Assembly (NCBI GenBank): GCA_001556125.1
Contig: LSIG01000205.1
Coordinates: forward strand, 1-64,000
Reading direction: 5' to 3'
Origin: Rhizobiales bacterium CCH10-E5
GTDB lineage: Bacteria; Pseudomonadota; Alphaproteobacteria; Rhizobiales; Beijerinckiaceae
DNA: 64,000 nt
The translations under genes and the position numbers were made by a program. Shown here piece by piece: positions 52,296 to 62,711 of this stretch. The notes under the pieces were generated by a model that was given only the letters and a program-made list of their open reading frames with translations, had not been told where the DNA came from and ran no database searches. Within the stretch, counting starts at the first letter, position 1, and the number at the start of each line of letters is the position of its first letter.

Positions 52296-53411
52296 TCAGC
52301 GCGCGGCCGCGGGTGCGATGGTCTCGGCGGTCGGGCCGGCCGCCGGCACGACGATGCGTCGCTTCAGCCTCAGGAAGGGCTTCTCGACATAGAGCCACGA
52401 CAGCAGCGCGAAGATGATCGTCAGGGGCAGCGAGGCGGCGAAGAGCAGCGCTCCGGAGCCGTGGAGGATGGCGAATTTGGCGATCAGCGCCTGCTGGATC
52501 GGGAAGCCGTAGAGATAGATGCCATAGGAAATGTCGAGGCGGTTGATCGACGCCGGCAACTGCAGCGGCAGCAGGCCGATATAGATCACGCAATAGGTCA
52601 GGAACGGCGCCACGAGGAAGCCCAGTTCGCGATCGCCCGCCATCAGCAGCATCGCCGCAGCGAGAGCGCCAAGGAAGAGCAGCCAGTGCATCTTCAACGC
52701 GTCCCGCCACTGGTAGAAGACGCAGCCAGCGAGGAAATGGAGCACGGCCACCGCCTAATGGTAGTTGCCGGGCTGGGCCCCGAAGCCGAAGCGATAGGCG
52801 GCCGCCGTTCCGGCACAGGCGAGGCCGAGCAGCCCGAAGGGCAGCAGCAGCCGGTGGCGCAGCACGCCGACGCCGATCATTAGCGCCATTAGGATGTAGC
52901 AGTAGAATTCCGGCTTCAGGGTCCAGAGGTTCTGGTTGACCGTGTTGGGCAGGGGATTGGTTTCGAAGACGCCCGGCAGCTCGAAGCGGATGCGGCCGAC
53001 GATGTTGCCGAAATACTCGATGAAACGGATGTCGCGGACATAGTCGATCAAGGGATAGGTGGTGAAGAGCGGCCCCAGAACGATCGCCGAGAGCGTGACC
53101 TCGACCAGCAGGGCCGGCGCGATCCGCAGAATGCGCAGACCGAGGAAGGGCGTCACGGCCGCAACGCGGACGGCGCTGCCGGTGACGAGAAATCCGCTCA
53201 ACGCAAAGAAGGCCGGAACCAGGCTGAGCAGGAGGATGCCTTTCAGCCCGGTCCAGTCCTGGCTGACGTCGGCGCCCGCAATCCAGCCGGAATGGGCCGC
53301 GAGGATCAGGATCGAGAGGTAGAGGCGCAGCGCGTTGAAGCCCGGACCTTCGCCGCGATGGGCACGCAGGATGTCGCCTGCACTCGGAGCCGGACGGCTG
53401 GAGCCGATCAT
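52296..53411 (-). pseudogene. Acyltransferase 3 family protein interrupted by in-frame TAG
   Basis: A 371-codon membrane acyltransferase (OafA/ExoZ type) that would acetylate surface sugars. The first half (53411-52755) has FNALRLYLSILILAAHSGWI, FFALSGFLVTGSAVRV, and LWTLKPEFYCYILMAL. It stops at a TAG (52755-52757) after GNYH. The second half (52754-52296) continues in the same frame with VLHFLAGCVFYQW and DISYGIYLYGFPIQQALI, the expected end. One base change (for example CAG to TAG) explains it. Both halves together have the normal length of about 370. It may be a recent pseudogene, a read-through case or a sequencing error. Confidence 0.85.
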
Positions 53412-53649
53412 GTCAGGAAAAACTCCGCCGATCGGCGCGAGATGGTTAACGCCATCTTAACGTTGTGCACGTCGACCAGGTGAAAGCCCACCGCCGATCG
53501 GCTTTATGGTTAACGGAGGGCCTCCGCCCGCGGGCCGGTGACCCCGGTTCCGTGCTTGCGGCAGGGCCTCCATCGCCGCACACTCGCGCGGCATGAAACT
53601 TGTGTCCGGCGGAGGGACCGCGCGGTCGCGTCTGCGCCAGGAAGCCTTC

Positions 53650-55098
53650 ATGAGCTACGATCTCGTCATCGCCGGCGGCACGGTCGCCACCGCCTCCGAC
53701 ACCTTCTCCTGCGACATCGGCGTGCGCGACGGGACGATCGTGGCGATGGGTCATGATCTCGGCCCGGCCAAGGAGACGATCGACGCCACCGGGCATCTCG
53801 TCCTGCCCGGCGGCATCGACAGCCATGTCCACATCGCCCAGCCGAGCGGCGAGGGCATCGTCATGGCCGACGACTTCGCCTCCGGCACGCTCTCGGCGGC
53901 GTTTGGCGGCAACACCACGGTGATGCCCTTCTGCATGCAGGAGAAGGGCACGTCGCTGCGCGAGACGGTGAAGGACTATCACAAGCTGGCGGAGGGGCGC
54001 TGCTACACCGACGTCTCCTTCCACCTCGTCATCTCCGAGCCGAGCGAGCAGGTGCTGGGGCAGGATCTGCCGGCGCTGATCGAGGACGGCTACACCTCCT
54101 TCAAGGTCTTCATGACCTATGACGGGCTCGCCCTGAACGACCGCGAGATGCTGGAGGTGATGTCGGTGGCGCGCGAGACCGGCGCGCTCGTCATGGTCCA
54201 TGCCGAGAACTACGACGCGATCCGTTTCCTGACCGACCGGCTGGAGCGGGGCGGCCATATCGCGCCGAAGTTCCACGGCACCTCGCGGCCGATTCCCGTC
54301 GAGCGGGAGGCGACGCATCGCGCGATCTCGCTCGCCGAACTCGTCGATGTCCCCGTGATGATCGTCCATGTCTCGAACCGCGAGGCGATGGAGGAGATCG
54401 CACGAGCCCGGTCGCGGGGCCTCAAGGTCTATGGCGAGACCTGCCCGCAATATCTCGTGCTGACCGAGAAGGACATGGACGGCCTCAACATGGAGGGCGC
54501 GAAATATGTCTGCTCGCCGCCGCCCCGCGACACCGCCAGCCAGCAGGCCTGCTGGGAGGGGTTGTCGAACGGCATCTTCAACGTCTTCTCCTCCGACCAC
54601 TGCCCGTTCCGCTATGACGACCCGGCCGGCAAGCTGATCCCGAAGGGCAGGACCTCCTTCCGCTGGGTGCCCAATGGCATCCCGGGCGTCGAGACAAGGC
54701 TGCCGATCCTGTTCTCTGAAGGCGTCGGCAAGGGGCGGATCACGCTGAACCAGTTCGTCGCGCTGTCCTCGACGAACCACGCCAAGACCTATGGGCTGAC
54801 GAAGAAGGGCTCGATCGCGATCGGCATGGATGCCGACATGGCGATCTGGGACCCGAAGCGCGAGGTCACGATCAGCCAGTCGCTGCTGCACCATGGCAGC
54901 GACTACACACCTTATGAGGGCATTGCGGTGACGGGCTGGCCGGTGACCACGATCCTGCGCGGACAGGTGCTGGTGCGCGACGGCCAGCTCGTCGGCAAAC
55001 CAGGGCAGGGCGGGCATGTTGCGCGCGAGCGCTCGGCTTTGGCCGCGCCCGCTGGCCAGTTGCCGACATCGTTCGCGCCGGCCGGGCGCTACCGGTGA
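53650..55098 (+). CDS. hydA: Dihydropyrimidinase (D-hydantoinase family)
   Basis: A 482-residue amidohydrolase that opens dihydrouracil or hydantoin rings in pyrimidine breakdown. The metal motif is GGIDSHVHIAQPSG, the carboxylated lysine is in GYTSFKVFMTYDGL, and other ligands are in MVHAENYDAI, MIVHVSNREA and FSSDHCPF. The start is the ATG at 53650 behind AGGAAG; a frame to 53593 exists without support. No pyrimidine-catabolic partner is adjacent, but an EamA transporter lies convergently downstream. The length is normal for the family. Confidence 0.9.
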   Translation: MSYDLVIAGGTVATASDTFSCDIGVRDGTIVAMGHDLGPAKETIDATGHLVLPGGIDSHVHIAQPSGEGIVMADDFASGTLSAAFGGNTTVMPFCMQEKGTSLRETVKDYHKLAEGRCYTDVSFHLVISEPSEQVLGQDLPALIEDGYTSFKVFMTYDGLALNDREMLEVMSVARETGALVMVHAENYDAIRFLTDRLERGGHIAPKFHGTSRPIPVEREATHRAISLAELVDVPVMIVHVSNREAMEEIARARSRGLKVYGETCPQYLVLTEKDMDGLNMEGAKYVCSPPPRDTASQQACWEGLSNGIFNVFSSDHCPFRYDDPAGKLIPKGRTSFRWVPNGIPGVETRLPILFSEGVGKGRITLNQFVALSSTNHAKTYGLTKKGSIAIGMDADMAIWDPKREVTISQSLLHHGSDYTPYEGIAVTGWPVTTILRGQVLVRDGQLVGKPGQGGHVARERSALAAPAGQLPTSFAPAGRYR

Positions 55099-55108
55099 CG
55101 GAGCTGCC

Positions 55109-55990
55109 TCAGCCGCGCGAGCGGATCAGCGCCACGCCGCTGGCGACGACGATGGCCGCCCCCAGTAGGGTCGCCAGTGTTGGCACCTCGCCGAAGGCGA
55201 GATAGCCGATCAGGCAGGCGGCGATGATCTGCGAATAGATCATCGGCGAGATGACCGCGGTCGGCGCGCGGCGGAAGGCCTCGATCAGCAGGAGATGGGC
55301 GAGCGTGCCGAAGGCTCCGCCCACCGCCAGCACGCCCCATTCCCAGGGCTCCATCCGCGACCACGACCAGGGCAGGGCGAGCGAGGTCAGCAGGAAGGCG
55401 AAGAAGCCGACCTGGAAAAGCATCGCCAACGGGTCTTCATCGGCGGCGATAGCGCGCGTCAGCACGTGATAGCCGGCATTGCACAGCGCCATCGCGAGGG
55501 GGAAGATCAGAAAACTCCCGGCGCCCGGTGCCGTCGGCTGCAGCGCGACCATGACGCCGCCAAAGCCGATCAGGATCAGGGCCCAGCGCCTGAGCGATGG
55601 GCGCTCCTTCAGGAAGACCATGGCGAGGATGGTCGCGATCAGCGGCGCCGAGAAGGTGATCGCATAGGTCTGGGCCAGCGGCATGGATTTCAGCGCCAGC
55701 ACGATGAAGACCGTGGTGCCGACCAAGGCTGCGCCGCGGCCAAGCTGGATGACGGGATGGCGCGTCACCAGCATCCTGCGCGCGCCGAAGAGCGGCATGA
55801 CGGCGACGAGATAGACGACCTGAAACAGGTTGCGGCCCCAGGCGAGGAACAGCACGTCATGCCGGGCCGCGAGTGCCTTCAGGATCGAATCGAGGCTGAC
55901 GAAGCAGAAGGTCGACACCACCATCAGCGCGGCGCCGATGAGGATGTCGCGCCGGGCTTTGGTGCCGGCTGCGCTCTCCGCCTCAGACAA
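55109..55990 (-). CDS. EamA/DMT-family transporter
   Basis: A 293-residue inner-membrane protein with ten predicted helices in two EamA repeats, the first from about residue 15 (ILIGAALMVVSTFCFVSLD) and the second from about residue 155 (GSFLIFPLAMALCNAGYHVL). The stretch LAQTYAITFSAPLIATILA is typical of the family. Members export metabolites such as amino acids or nucleosides; the substrate here is unknown. It converges with the dihydropyrimidinase gene with 10 bp between. Confidence 0.9.
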   Translation of the reverse strand: MSEAESAAGTKARRDILIGAALMVVSTFCFVSLDSILKALAARHDVLFLAWGRNLFQVVYLVAVMPLFGARRMLVTRHPVIQLGRGAALVGTTVFIVLALKSMPLAQTYAITFSAPLIATILAMVFLKERPSLRRWALILIGFGGVMVALQPTAPGAGSFLIFPLAMALCNAGYHVLTRAIAADEDPLAMLFQVGFFAFLLTSLALPWSWSRMEPWEWGVLAVGGAFGTLAHLLLIEAFRRAPTAVISPMIYSQIIAACLIGYLAFGEVPTLATLLGAAIVVASGVALIRSRG

Positions 55991-56142
55991 GGGCGACCCG
56001 CCGGGGCAACGCAGCTTTCGCGAGCGGAGAGATCATCGGGCGGCGCGTTCCTAGCGGCGTCTCATCGGCACCACAGATCCAAGCGGATGGCCAGAGCCAT
56101 GCCGTGGGGGTGGCCCTGCTGCGCCTGCGCATCGGCTCCAAC

Positions 56143-56169
56143 AAAAAGCGCCCCGGCGAGCCGGGGCGC
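56143..56169 (-). terminator. Rho-independent terminator of the cytochrome c gene
   Basis: On the minus strand, a perfect 9-bp stem GCGCCCCGG / CCGGGGCGC with a four-base loop, followed by TTTTT. It lies 30 bp after the cytochrome c stop. Confidence 0.93.
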
Positions 56170-56198
56170 GAGGCAGTCGGGAGATTTGTGGCCGGGAC

Positions 56199-56591
56199 TT
56201 ACTTCTTCTTGCCGTCCGGGCCGAACTGCTTGAGATAGGCGATCAGATTGGTGATCTGGGCATCGTCCTTGAGGCCCGGATAGATCATCTTGGTGCCGGG
56301 CGTGACGCCGCGCGGATCCTTGATGTAGACGCGGAAATTGTCCTCGTTCCAGACCTTGTCGAGCGACTTGTAGGCCGCCGAATAGGTATAGCCGGGATGC
56401 GTCCCGGCCTTTCGGTTGTCGAACAGCCCGTTCAGCACGGGGCCGACCGCGTTCTTGGCGGTTTCGCCGACCTGATGACAGGTTCGGCACTGGAGGAAGA
56501 CCTTCTCGCCGGCGGCGACATCCTGTGCCTGGGCGGTGGCGGGCAGGAGTGAGAGGAAACCGGCTGCGGCTGCGTAGGCAAGCTGTCTCAT
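56199..56591 (-). CDS. Class I cytochrome c (cytochrome c2-like)
   Basis: A 130-residue periplasmic electron carrier. A signal peptide ends near residue 22 (ATAQA). Heme attachment is CRTCH at residues 35-39. The axial Met is in GTKMIYPGLKDD, and the closing helix is ITNLIAYLKQFG. The pattern matches small soluble c2/mitochondrial-type cytochromes. Next to a photosynthesis cluster, it could reduce the reaction centre or serve an oxidase. The start is the ATG at 56591. Two PpsR-type sites and a possible promoter (TTTACA-N18-GATACA) lie upstream, with the -35 and -10 each overlapping one site. A strong terminator follows. Confidence 0.92.
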   Translation of the reverse strand: MRQLAYAAAAGFLSLLPATAQAQDVAAGEKVFLQCRTCHQVGETAKNAVGPVLNGLFDNRKAGTHPGYTYSAAYKSLDKVWNEDNFRVYIKDPRGVTPGTKMIYPGLKDDAQITNLIAYLKQFGPDGKKK

Positions 56592-56775
56592 GGCGTGTGA
56601 CCTTTCCGAGACTTCGTCCAATTCCAACGAAGACGATACGCGCGAAAAGGTTCCGGCGATCACTTCGTCCTCGCTCATTCTGGTCTTCGGGCCTCGCGCC
56701 TCTTGCGGATCGTCGGGGGCCAACCGTCCAAAAAGCACGACCAAAGCGATTGCATGTCGTGCGACTCCTTCGTAG

Positions 56776-56817
56776 TGTATCGACAGCTTGACATCAATAT
56801 GTAAATTCAAGCTGACA
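56776..56817. promoter_or_regulatory. Tandem PpsR/CrtJ-type sites between cytochrome c and dxs
   Basis: TGTATCGACAGCTTGACA at 56776-56793 and TGTAAATTCAAGCTGACA at 56800-56817. Both fit the PpsR/CrtJ consensus TGT-N12-ACA exactly, in the same orientation, six bases apart; paired sites are typical. A TTGACA hexamer at 56788-56793 is a possible dxs -35. On the minus strand TTTACA (56800-56805) and GATACA (56776-56781), 18 bp apart, form a possible cytochrome c promoter. Confidence 0.8.
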
Positions 56818-56840
56818 CATCAGGCGCGAAGGGGAATGGA

Positions 56841-58817
56841 ATGCCAACGACCCCGCTTCTGGACGGCATCGCCTCTCCTGCCGATCTGCGCCGCCTGTCA
56901 CCATTCCAACTGAAGCAGCTCGCCGACGAGCTGCGGGCCGAGACGATCGATGCGGTCTCCGTCACCGGCGGCCATCTCGGCGCCGGCCTCGGCGTCGTCG
57001 AACTGACGGTCGCGCTGCACCACCTCTTCGACACCCCGCGCGACACGCTGATCTGGGATGTCGGCCACCAGGCCTACCCCCACAAGATCCTGACCGGGCG
57101 GCGCGACCGCATCCGCACGCTGCGGCAGGGAGGCGGGCTCTCCGGCTTCACCAAGCGCGAGGAGAGCGAATACGATCCCTTCGGCGCGGCCCATACCTCG
57201 ACCTCGATCTCGGCCGGGCTCGGCTTTGCCGTCGCGCGGGACCTCAAGGGCGAGGACGGGCATGTCGTGGCCGTGATCGGCGACGGCGCGATGTCGGCCG
57301 GCATGGCCTATGAGGCGATGAACAACGCCGGGGCGCTCGGCAAAAGGCTGATCGTCATCCTCAACGACAACGACATGTCCATCGCCCCGCCGGTGGGGGC
57401 GCTGTCGGCGCATCTGGCCAAGCTGCTCTCCGGCAAGACCTATCTCTCGCTGCGCGACCACGGCCGCCAGCTCACGCGGCGGCTGGGGCGCGGGCTCGAT
57501 TCGAAGATCACCCGCGCCGTCGAGCATGCGCGCGGCTACCTCACCGGCGGCACGCTGTTCGACCAGCTCGGCTTCTACTATGTCGGGCCGATCGACGGCC
57601 ACAATCTCGACCATCTCATCCCGGTGCTGCGCAATGTCCGCGACGCGCCGAACGGGCCGATCCTCGTCCATGTCGTGACGCAGAAGGGCAAGGGCTATGC
57701 CCCGGCCGAGGCGACGGCGGACAAGTACCACGCGGTGGTGAAGTTCGACGTCGCGACCGGGCAGCAGGAGAAGGCGCCAGCCGCTGCGCCCTCCTACACC
57801 AAGGTCTTTTCGCAGTCCCTGCTGCGCGAGGCGGCGCGCGACGACAGGATCATCGCCATCACCGCGGCCATGCCCTCGGGCACGGGGCTCGATGCCTTCG
57901 CCAAGGCCCATCCCTCCCGCTTCTTCGATGTCGGCATCGCCGAGCAGCATGCGGTGACCTTCGCGGCCGGGCTCGCTTGCGAGGGGCTCAAGCCGGTCTG
58001 CGCGATCTACTCGACCTTCCTGCAGCGCGCCTATGACCAGATCGTCCACGACGTCGCGCTGCAGAAGCTGCCGGTGCGCTTCGCGATCGACCGCGCCGGG
58101 CTGGTCGGTGCCGATGGCGCGACCCATGCGGGGGCCTTCGACACCGCCTATCTCGGCTGCCTGCCCGGCTTCGTGCTGATGGCGGCGGCCGACGAGGCCG
58201 ACCTCGTCCATATGGTCGCCACCGCCTGCGCCCATGACGAGGGGCCGATCGCGCTGCGCTATCCGCGCGGGGACGGCGTCGGCCTCGCACTGCCGGATGT
58301 CGGTGTGCCCCTAGAGATCGGCCGCGGGCGGGTGCTGCAGGAGGGCACGCGGGTCGCCATTCTCTCCTATGGCACGCGGCTGAGCGAATGCCTCGCGGCG
58401 GCCGAGCGCCTCGACGCGATGGGGTTGTCCACCACCGTCGCCGATGCGCGCTTCGCCAAGCCGCTCGACCGGGCGCTGATCCGGCGCCTGGCGCAGCATC
58501 ACGAGGCGCTGATCACGGTCGAGGAAGGCTCGGTCGGTGGTTTCGGCTCCTTCGTGCTGCATGCCCTGGCCGATGACGGGGTCTTCGAGGCCGGGCTGAA
58601 GATCAAGACGCTGACGCTGCCGGACCGCTTCCAGGACCAGGACACGCAGGCGCGGCTCTATGCGCAGGCCGGGCTCGACGCGGAGGCGATCGTCGCGGTC
58701 GCGGCGGGCCTTTGCCGGCCGGCGGCCCGGCGGAGCGCCATGGCGGCCGCGGCGGGGCTGCGGCTGGTGCCGGGGCACGCTGCCGGCACCGTTCCGCTGC
58801 ACGAGGCCTCGACATGA
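56841..58817 (+). CDS. dxs: 1-Deoxy-D-xylulose-5-phosphate synthase
   Basis: A 658-residue thiamine-diphosphate enzyme joining pyruvate and glyceraldehyde-3-phosphate, the first step of the MEP isoprenoid pathway. It has the N-terminal blocks [34 protein letters not shown], the TPP motif [18 protein letters not shown], and [17 protein letters not shown] in the pyrimidine-binding domain. The length is slightly above the usual 640. It is the first gene of a run into bacteriochlorophyll and carotenoid genes. The AAGGGGA ribosome site supports the ATG at 56841. The stop overlaps ispH by 4 bp. Confidence 0.97.
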   Translation: MPTTPLLDGIASPADLRRLSPFQLKQLADELRAETIDAVSVTGGHLGAGLGVVELTVALHHLFDTPRDTLIWDVGHQAYPHKILTGRRDRIRTLRQGGGLSGFTKREESEYDPFGAAHTSTSISAGLGFAVARDLKGEDGHVVAVIGDGAMSAGMAYEAMNNAGALGKRLIVILNDNDMSIAPPVGALSAHLAKLLSGKTYLSLRDHGRQLTRRLGRGLDSKITRAVEHARGYLTGGTLFDQLGFYYVGPIDGHNLDHLIPVLRNVRDAPNGPILVHVVTQKGKGYAPAEATADKYHAVVKFDVATGQQEKAPAAAPSYTKVFSQSLLREAARDDRIIAITAAMPSGTGLDAFAKAHPSRFFDVGIAEQHAVTFAAGLACEGLKPVCAIYSTFLQRAYDQIVHDVALQKLPVRFAIDRAGLVGADGATHAGAFDTAYLGCLPGFVLMAAADEADLVHMVATACAHDEGPIALRYPRGDGVGLALPDVGVPLEIGRGRVLQEGTRVAILSYGTRLSECLAAAERLDAMGLSTTVADARFAKPLDRALIRRLAQHHEALITVEEGSVGGFGSFVLHALADDGVFEAGLKIKTLTLPDRFQDQDTQARLYAQAGLDAEAIVAVAAGLCRPAARRSAMAAAAGLRLVPGHAAGTVPLHEAST

Positions 58818-59779
58818 ACGCCGTGACGCCCTTCAAGCGGCCGCTGACGGTGCTCCTGGCCAAGCCGCGCGGCTTCTGCGCCGGCGTGGTGCGGGCGGTC
58901 GAGATCGTCGAGCGCGCCATCGCGCAGACGGGCGCGCCGGTCTATGTCCGCCACGAGATCGTCCACAACACCCATGTTGTCGAGGGGCTGCGTGCCCAGG
59001 GCGCCGTCTTCGTCGGCGAGGTCGATCAGATCCCGGCGGGCGCGACGACGATCTTCTCGGCCCATGGCGTGTCGCGCGGGGTCGAGGCGGCGGCTGCGGC
59101 GCGCGGTCTCGACGTGATCGACGCGACCTGCCCGCTCGTCCAGAAGGTTCACAATCAGGGCCGGCGTTATGCGCAGCTCGGCTACGATGTCGTGCTGATC
59201 GGCCATGAGGGCCATGCCGAGGTCGAGGGCACGCGCGGCCAGATCGACGGGCGGCTGCATGTCGTCGCAACGGCCGCCGAGGTGGCCGGGCTCATCGTCG
59301 CCGACCCGGAGAAGGTCGCCTATATCAGCCAGACGACGCTGAGCGTGCAGGATACGCGCGAGGTCATCGCCGCGCTGACCGCGCGCTTCCCGGCGATCGT
59401 CGGCCCCGACATCCGCAACATCTGCTACGCGACCCAGAACCGGCAGGCGGCGGTGCAGGCGATGGCGCCGCATTGCGATCTCATCCTCGTCGTCGGCTCG
59501 CGCTCCTCCTCCAACACGACGCGGCTGCGCGAGGTCGGCGAGATCGCCGGCGTGGCAAGCCATCTGATAGAGGGGCCGGACGCGATCGACCCGGACTGGT
59601 TCGAGACGGTCGAGACCGTCGGCTTCACGGCGGGGGCCTCGGCGCCCGAGCGGCTGATCCAGGATGCGATCGACCGGCTGCGCGACTTCCGCGCTGTCAC
59701 GGTGAAGGAGCTCGAGGGCGTCGACGAGGAGGTGGTGTTCCGCCTGCCGCCGCGTCTGGTCGAGGCGATGGCGTCCTGA
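58814..59779 (+). CDS. ispH: 4-Hydroxy-3-methylbut-2-enyl diphosphate reductase
   Basis: A 321-residue iron-sulfur enzyme making IPP and DMAPP in the last MEP step. The three cluster cysteines are in [27 protein letters not shown], and [12 protein letters not shown]. The catalytic Glu is in the [14 protein letters not shown] region. The start overlaps the dxs stop by 4 bp, so the first and last MEP enzymes are co-translated. bchI follows after 17 bp. The reading frame is open upstream inside dxs, but the ATG at 58814 is the natural start. Confidence 0.97.
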   Translation: MNAVTPFKRPLTVLLAKPRGFCAGVVRAVEIVERAIAQTGAPVYVRHEIVHNTHVVEGLRAQGAVFVGEVDQIPAGATTIFSAHGVSRGVEAAAAARGLDVIDATCPLVQKVHNQGRRYAQLGYDVVLIGHEGHAEVEGTRGQIDGRLHVVATAAEVAGLIVADPEKVAYISQTTLSVQDTREVIAALTARFPAIVGPDIRNICYATQNRQAAVQAMAPHCDLILVVGSRSSSNTTRLREVGEIAGVASHLIEGPDAIDPDWFETVETVGFTAGASAPERLIQDAIDRLRDFRAVTVKELEGVDEEVVFRLPPRLVEAMAS

Positions 59780-59796
59780 AACGGGGAGAGACGGCG

Positions 59797-60942
59797 ATGG
59801 ACGGGCTCCTGGATCATGCCGATGTCGTCGGGCGCTCGTCCCGCGAGGAGCCGCCGCCTGTCGAGACGGAGCGCCCCTCCGGGCCGGCGCGGGTGGGCGC
59901 AGTCCGCCGGACGGCGCGGCGCGCCGCAGCCGCGACCGCTCCGTCCGATGGCCGCCCGCCGCCCTTTCCGTTCTCCGCCATCGTGGCGCAGGAGGAGATG
60001 AAGCGCGCCTTGCTGCTGGCGGCGATCGAGCCCAGCATTGGCGGCGTGCTGATCTTCGGGGATCGCGGCACCGGCAAGTCGACCGCCGTACGCGCGCTGG
60101 CCGCCCTGTTGCCGCCGATGCGCGCCGTCGTCGGGGACCCCTATCAGCGGGCGCCGCAGGCGGGGCAGCGCGGGCAGAAGACCCATCTCGTGCCGGTGCC
60201 GGTGGTCGACCTGCCGCTGGGAGCGACGGAGGACCGCGTCGTCGGTGCGCTCGATCTGGAAAAGGCGCTGGTCAGCGGCGAGAAGGCCTTCCAGCCCGGG
60301 CTGCTGGCCCGCGCCAACCGCGGCTTTCTCTATATCGACGAGGCCAATCTGCTGGAGGACCATCTCGTCGACGTGCTGCTCGATGTGGCGGCCTCGGGCG
60401 AAAACGTCGTCGAGCGCGAGGGGCTGAGCATCCGCCACCCGGCGCGCTTCGTCCTCGTCGGCAGCGGCAATCCCGAAGAGGGCGAGCTGCGTCCGCAACT
60501 GCTCGACCGGTTCGGCCTCTCCGTGGAGGTCGCGACGCCGGCCGATCTGCCGACCCGGATCGCGGTGGTGAAGCGGCGCGACGCCTATGACCGCGATCCG
60601 CATGGTTTCGCCGCCGCGTGGCGGGCGGCCGATGCCGCGCTGGGCCGCCGGCTGGTCGCTGCCCGCAAGCGGCTGGCGGATGTGGAAACGTCCGACGCCG
60701 CGCTCGGGCGTGTGGCGGAACTCTGCCAGCATCTCGGCACGGACGGGCTGCGCGGTGAGCTGACGCTGATGCGGACGGCGCGTGCCCTCGCGGCGCTGGA
60801 CGGCGAGCATCAGATCACCGACCGCCATATCCGCAGCGTCGCGCCGATGTCGCTGCGCCACCGGCTGCGACGCAACCCGCTCGACGAGGCGGGCTCGACG
60901 GTGCGCATCGAGCGCGCTCTGGCCGAGGTGTTCGGGCCGTGA
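59797..60942 (+). CDS. bchI: Magnesium chelatase subunit I
   Basis: A 381-residue AAA+ ATPase that with BchD and BchH inserts Mg2+ into protoporphyrin IX. Walker A is GDRGTGKST at residues 88-96, the block [19 protein letters not shown] follows, Walker B is [14 protein letters not shown], and the sensor block is [20 protein letters not shown]. The first 58 residues are a charged, Pro/Arg/Ala-rich extension about 30 longer than in Rhodobacter BchI. A GGGGAGAGA ribosome site precedes the ATG. The stop overlaps bchD by 4 bp. Confidence 0.97.
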   Translation: MDGLLDHADVVGRSSREEPPPVETERPSGPARVGAVRRTARRAAAATAPSDGRPPPFPFSAIVAQEEMKRALLLAAIEPSIGGVLIFGDRGTGKSTAVRALAALLPPMRAVVGDPYQRAPQAGQRGQKTHLVPVPVVDLPLGATEDRVVGALDLEKALVSGEKAFQPGLLARANRGFLYIDEANLLEDHLVDVLLDVAASGENVVEREGLSIRHPARFVLVGSGNPEEGELRPQLLDRFGLSVEVATPADLPTRIAVVKRRDAYDRDPHGFAAAWRAADAALGRRLVAARKRLADVETSDAALGRVAELCQHLGTDGLRGELTLMRTARALAALDGEHQITDRHIRSVAPMSLRHRLRRNPLDEAGSTVRIERALAEVFGP

Positions 60943-62711
60943 GCGCGGCCGGCGCCGGTGCGGAGCGTCCGGCGCTGTCGCCCTGGCGGCTGGCCGAGAC
61001 GGCGGCCGCGCTTCTGGCGCTGGATGGTGCCGCGATCGGCGGGCTGACCTTGCGGGCGCCGGCCGGGCCGGTGCGCGATGCGTTTCTGGAGCGGGTAGCA
61101 ACGCTGAGCGGGGATCGGCGGCTCCTGAAGATGCCGGCCGGCATCGGTGATGCGCGGCTGCTCGGCGGGCTCGATCTCGCGGCCACGCTGTCGGCGGGAC
61201 GCCCCGTCGGCGAGCGCGGGCTGCTGGCGGAGGCCGACGGCGGGATCGTCGTGATCGCGATGGCCGAGCGCCTCGAGATCGGGACGGCGGCCCGCATCGC
61301 CGCCGTGCTCGATGCGGGCGCGGTGACGGTCGAGCGCGACGGGCTGGCCCTGTCGTTGCCCAGCCGCTTCAGCGTGATGGCGCTGGACGAGGGCCTCTCC
61401 GAAGAGGAGCGGCTTCCCACGGCGCTCGCCGACCGCCTCGCCCTGCGGATCGACCTGACGGCGCTGTCGCATCGCGACATCGAGCCTGACATCTACTCGC
61501 CTGCGGATGTCGAGGCTGCGCGGTCCCGCCCGGCGGCTGCGATGGCCGACGACATGCTCGCCAGCCTGTGCGCGGCCGCCTTCGCGCTGGGAATCGAGTC
61601 GTTCCGTTCGGCGCTTCAGGCGGTGACGGTGGCGCGGCTGAGCGCTGCGCTTGCCGGACGCGATACGGTGGCGGAGGCCGACGCGGCGCTGGCCGCCGCA
61701 CTGGTTCTGGCGCCGCGCGCGACGCGGCTTCCCGCCGTGGCGGAGGACGAGGTCGATCCACAGACGGATCGGCAGGATGATCCGCCTCCCGAGGATGGCG
61801 AGACCGCCTCCGGCGAGGCGCCGCGCGATCTCGACGATCTCGTGCTGGCCGCCGCGCGTGCGGCCCTGCCGGCCGGGCTTCTCGCCCGGCTGCTCGCCTC
61901 CGGCGGACGGGTGAAGGCGCGTGCTCCCGGTCGGGCCGGGCAGATGCAGAAGGTGGCGCGGCGTGGCCGTGTCATCGGCTCGAAGGCGGGCGATCTGCGC
62001 GGTGCGGCGAAGCTCGATGTGGTCCAGACGCTGCGCGCCGCGGCACCCTGGCAACGGCTCCGGCGAAGCGAGGCGGCGATGGCGGGCCGCGAGGGGCTGA
62101 TCGTTCGTCGCGAGGACTTCCGCGTCGCGCGCCACAAGCAGCGCAGCGAGACCGCGACGCTGTTCGTCGTCGATGCCTCCGGCTCCTCGGCGCTGCAGCG
62201 GCTCGCCGAGGCAAAGGGCGCCGTCCGGCTGCTGCTGGCGGAGTGTTATGTGCGGCGCGACGAGGTGGCGCTGATCGCCTTCCGCCGCAGCGAAGCCGAG
62301 ATCGTGCTGCCGCCGACGCGCTCTCTGGTCGCGGCCGAGCGGGCCTTGTCGGGCCTGCCGGGTGGCGGCGCGACGCCGCTCGCCACCGCCATCGAGGCCG
62401 CCTCTGCGCTGGCCGATACCATCAGGCGCAAGGGACGCACCCCGGCGCTGGTCTTCATGACCGACGGCCGCGCCAATATCGACCGCGCCGGGCGGCAGGG
62501 GCGAGCACAGGCGCAGGCCGACGCGCTGGCCGCCGCGCGGGGCCTGCGCGGCGAGGGCCTCAAGGCGATCCTGATCGACACCTCGCCGCAGCCACAGCCA
62601 CAGGCGGCCGAGATCGCGGCGGCGATGGGCGGGCTCTATCTGCCGCTGCCGCAGGCCGATGCGGCGGGCGTCGGCCGTGCCGTCGGTGCGGCGCTGGCGG
62701 CCGCGCGATGA
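60939..62711 (+). CDS. bchD: Magnesium chelatase subunit D
   Basis: A 590-residue partner of BchI. The N-terminal AAA-like domain is degenerate, with no proper Walker A. A Pro/acidic linker spans about residues 265-295 ([17 protein letters not shown]). The C-terminal von Willebrand A domain has a MIDAS motif DASGSSA starting at Asp412. It starts with GTG at 60939, overlapping the bchI stop, and its own stop overlaps bchO by 4 bp. The length is normal for BchD. Confidence 0.96.
   Translation: MSAAGAGAERPALSPWRLAETAAALLALDGAAIGGLTLRAPAGPVRDAFLERVATLSGDRRLLKMPAGIGDARLLGGLDLAATLSAGRPVGERGLLAEADGGIVVIAMAERLEIGTAARIAAVLDAGAVTVERDGLALSLPSRFSVMALDEGLSEEERLPTALADRLALRIDLTALSHRDIEPDIYSPADVEAARSRPAAAMADDMLASLCAAAFALGIESFRSALQAVTVARLSAALAGRDTVAEADAALAAALVLAPRATRLPAVAEDEVDPQTDRQDDPPPEDGETASGEAPRDLDDLVLAAARAALPAGLLARLLASGGRVKARAPGRAGQMQKVARRGRVIGSKAGDLRGAAKLDVVQTLRAAAPWQRLRRSEAAMAGREGLIVRREDFRVARHKQRSETATLFVVDASGSSALQRLAEAKGAVRLLLAECYVRRDEVALIAFRRSEAEIVLPPTRSLVAAERALSGLPGGGATPLATAIEAASALADTIRRKGRTPALVFMTDGRANIDRAGRQGRAQAQADALAAARGLRGEGLKAILIDTSPQPQPQAAEIAAAMGGLYLPLPQADAAGVGRAVGAALAAAR

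Noticed and set aside
55295..56233. 312-residue plus-strand frame over the EamA transporter gene
   Set aside because: It is antisense to a clear ten-helix transporter, is rich in Arg, Gln and Asp without domains, and runs into the cytochrome c terminator.
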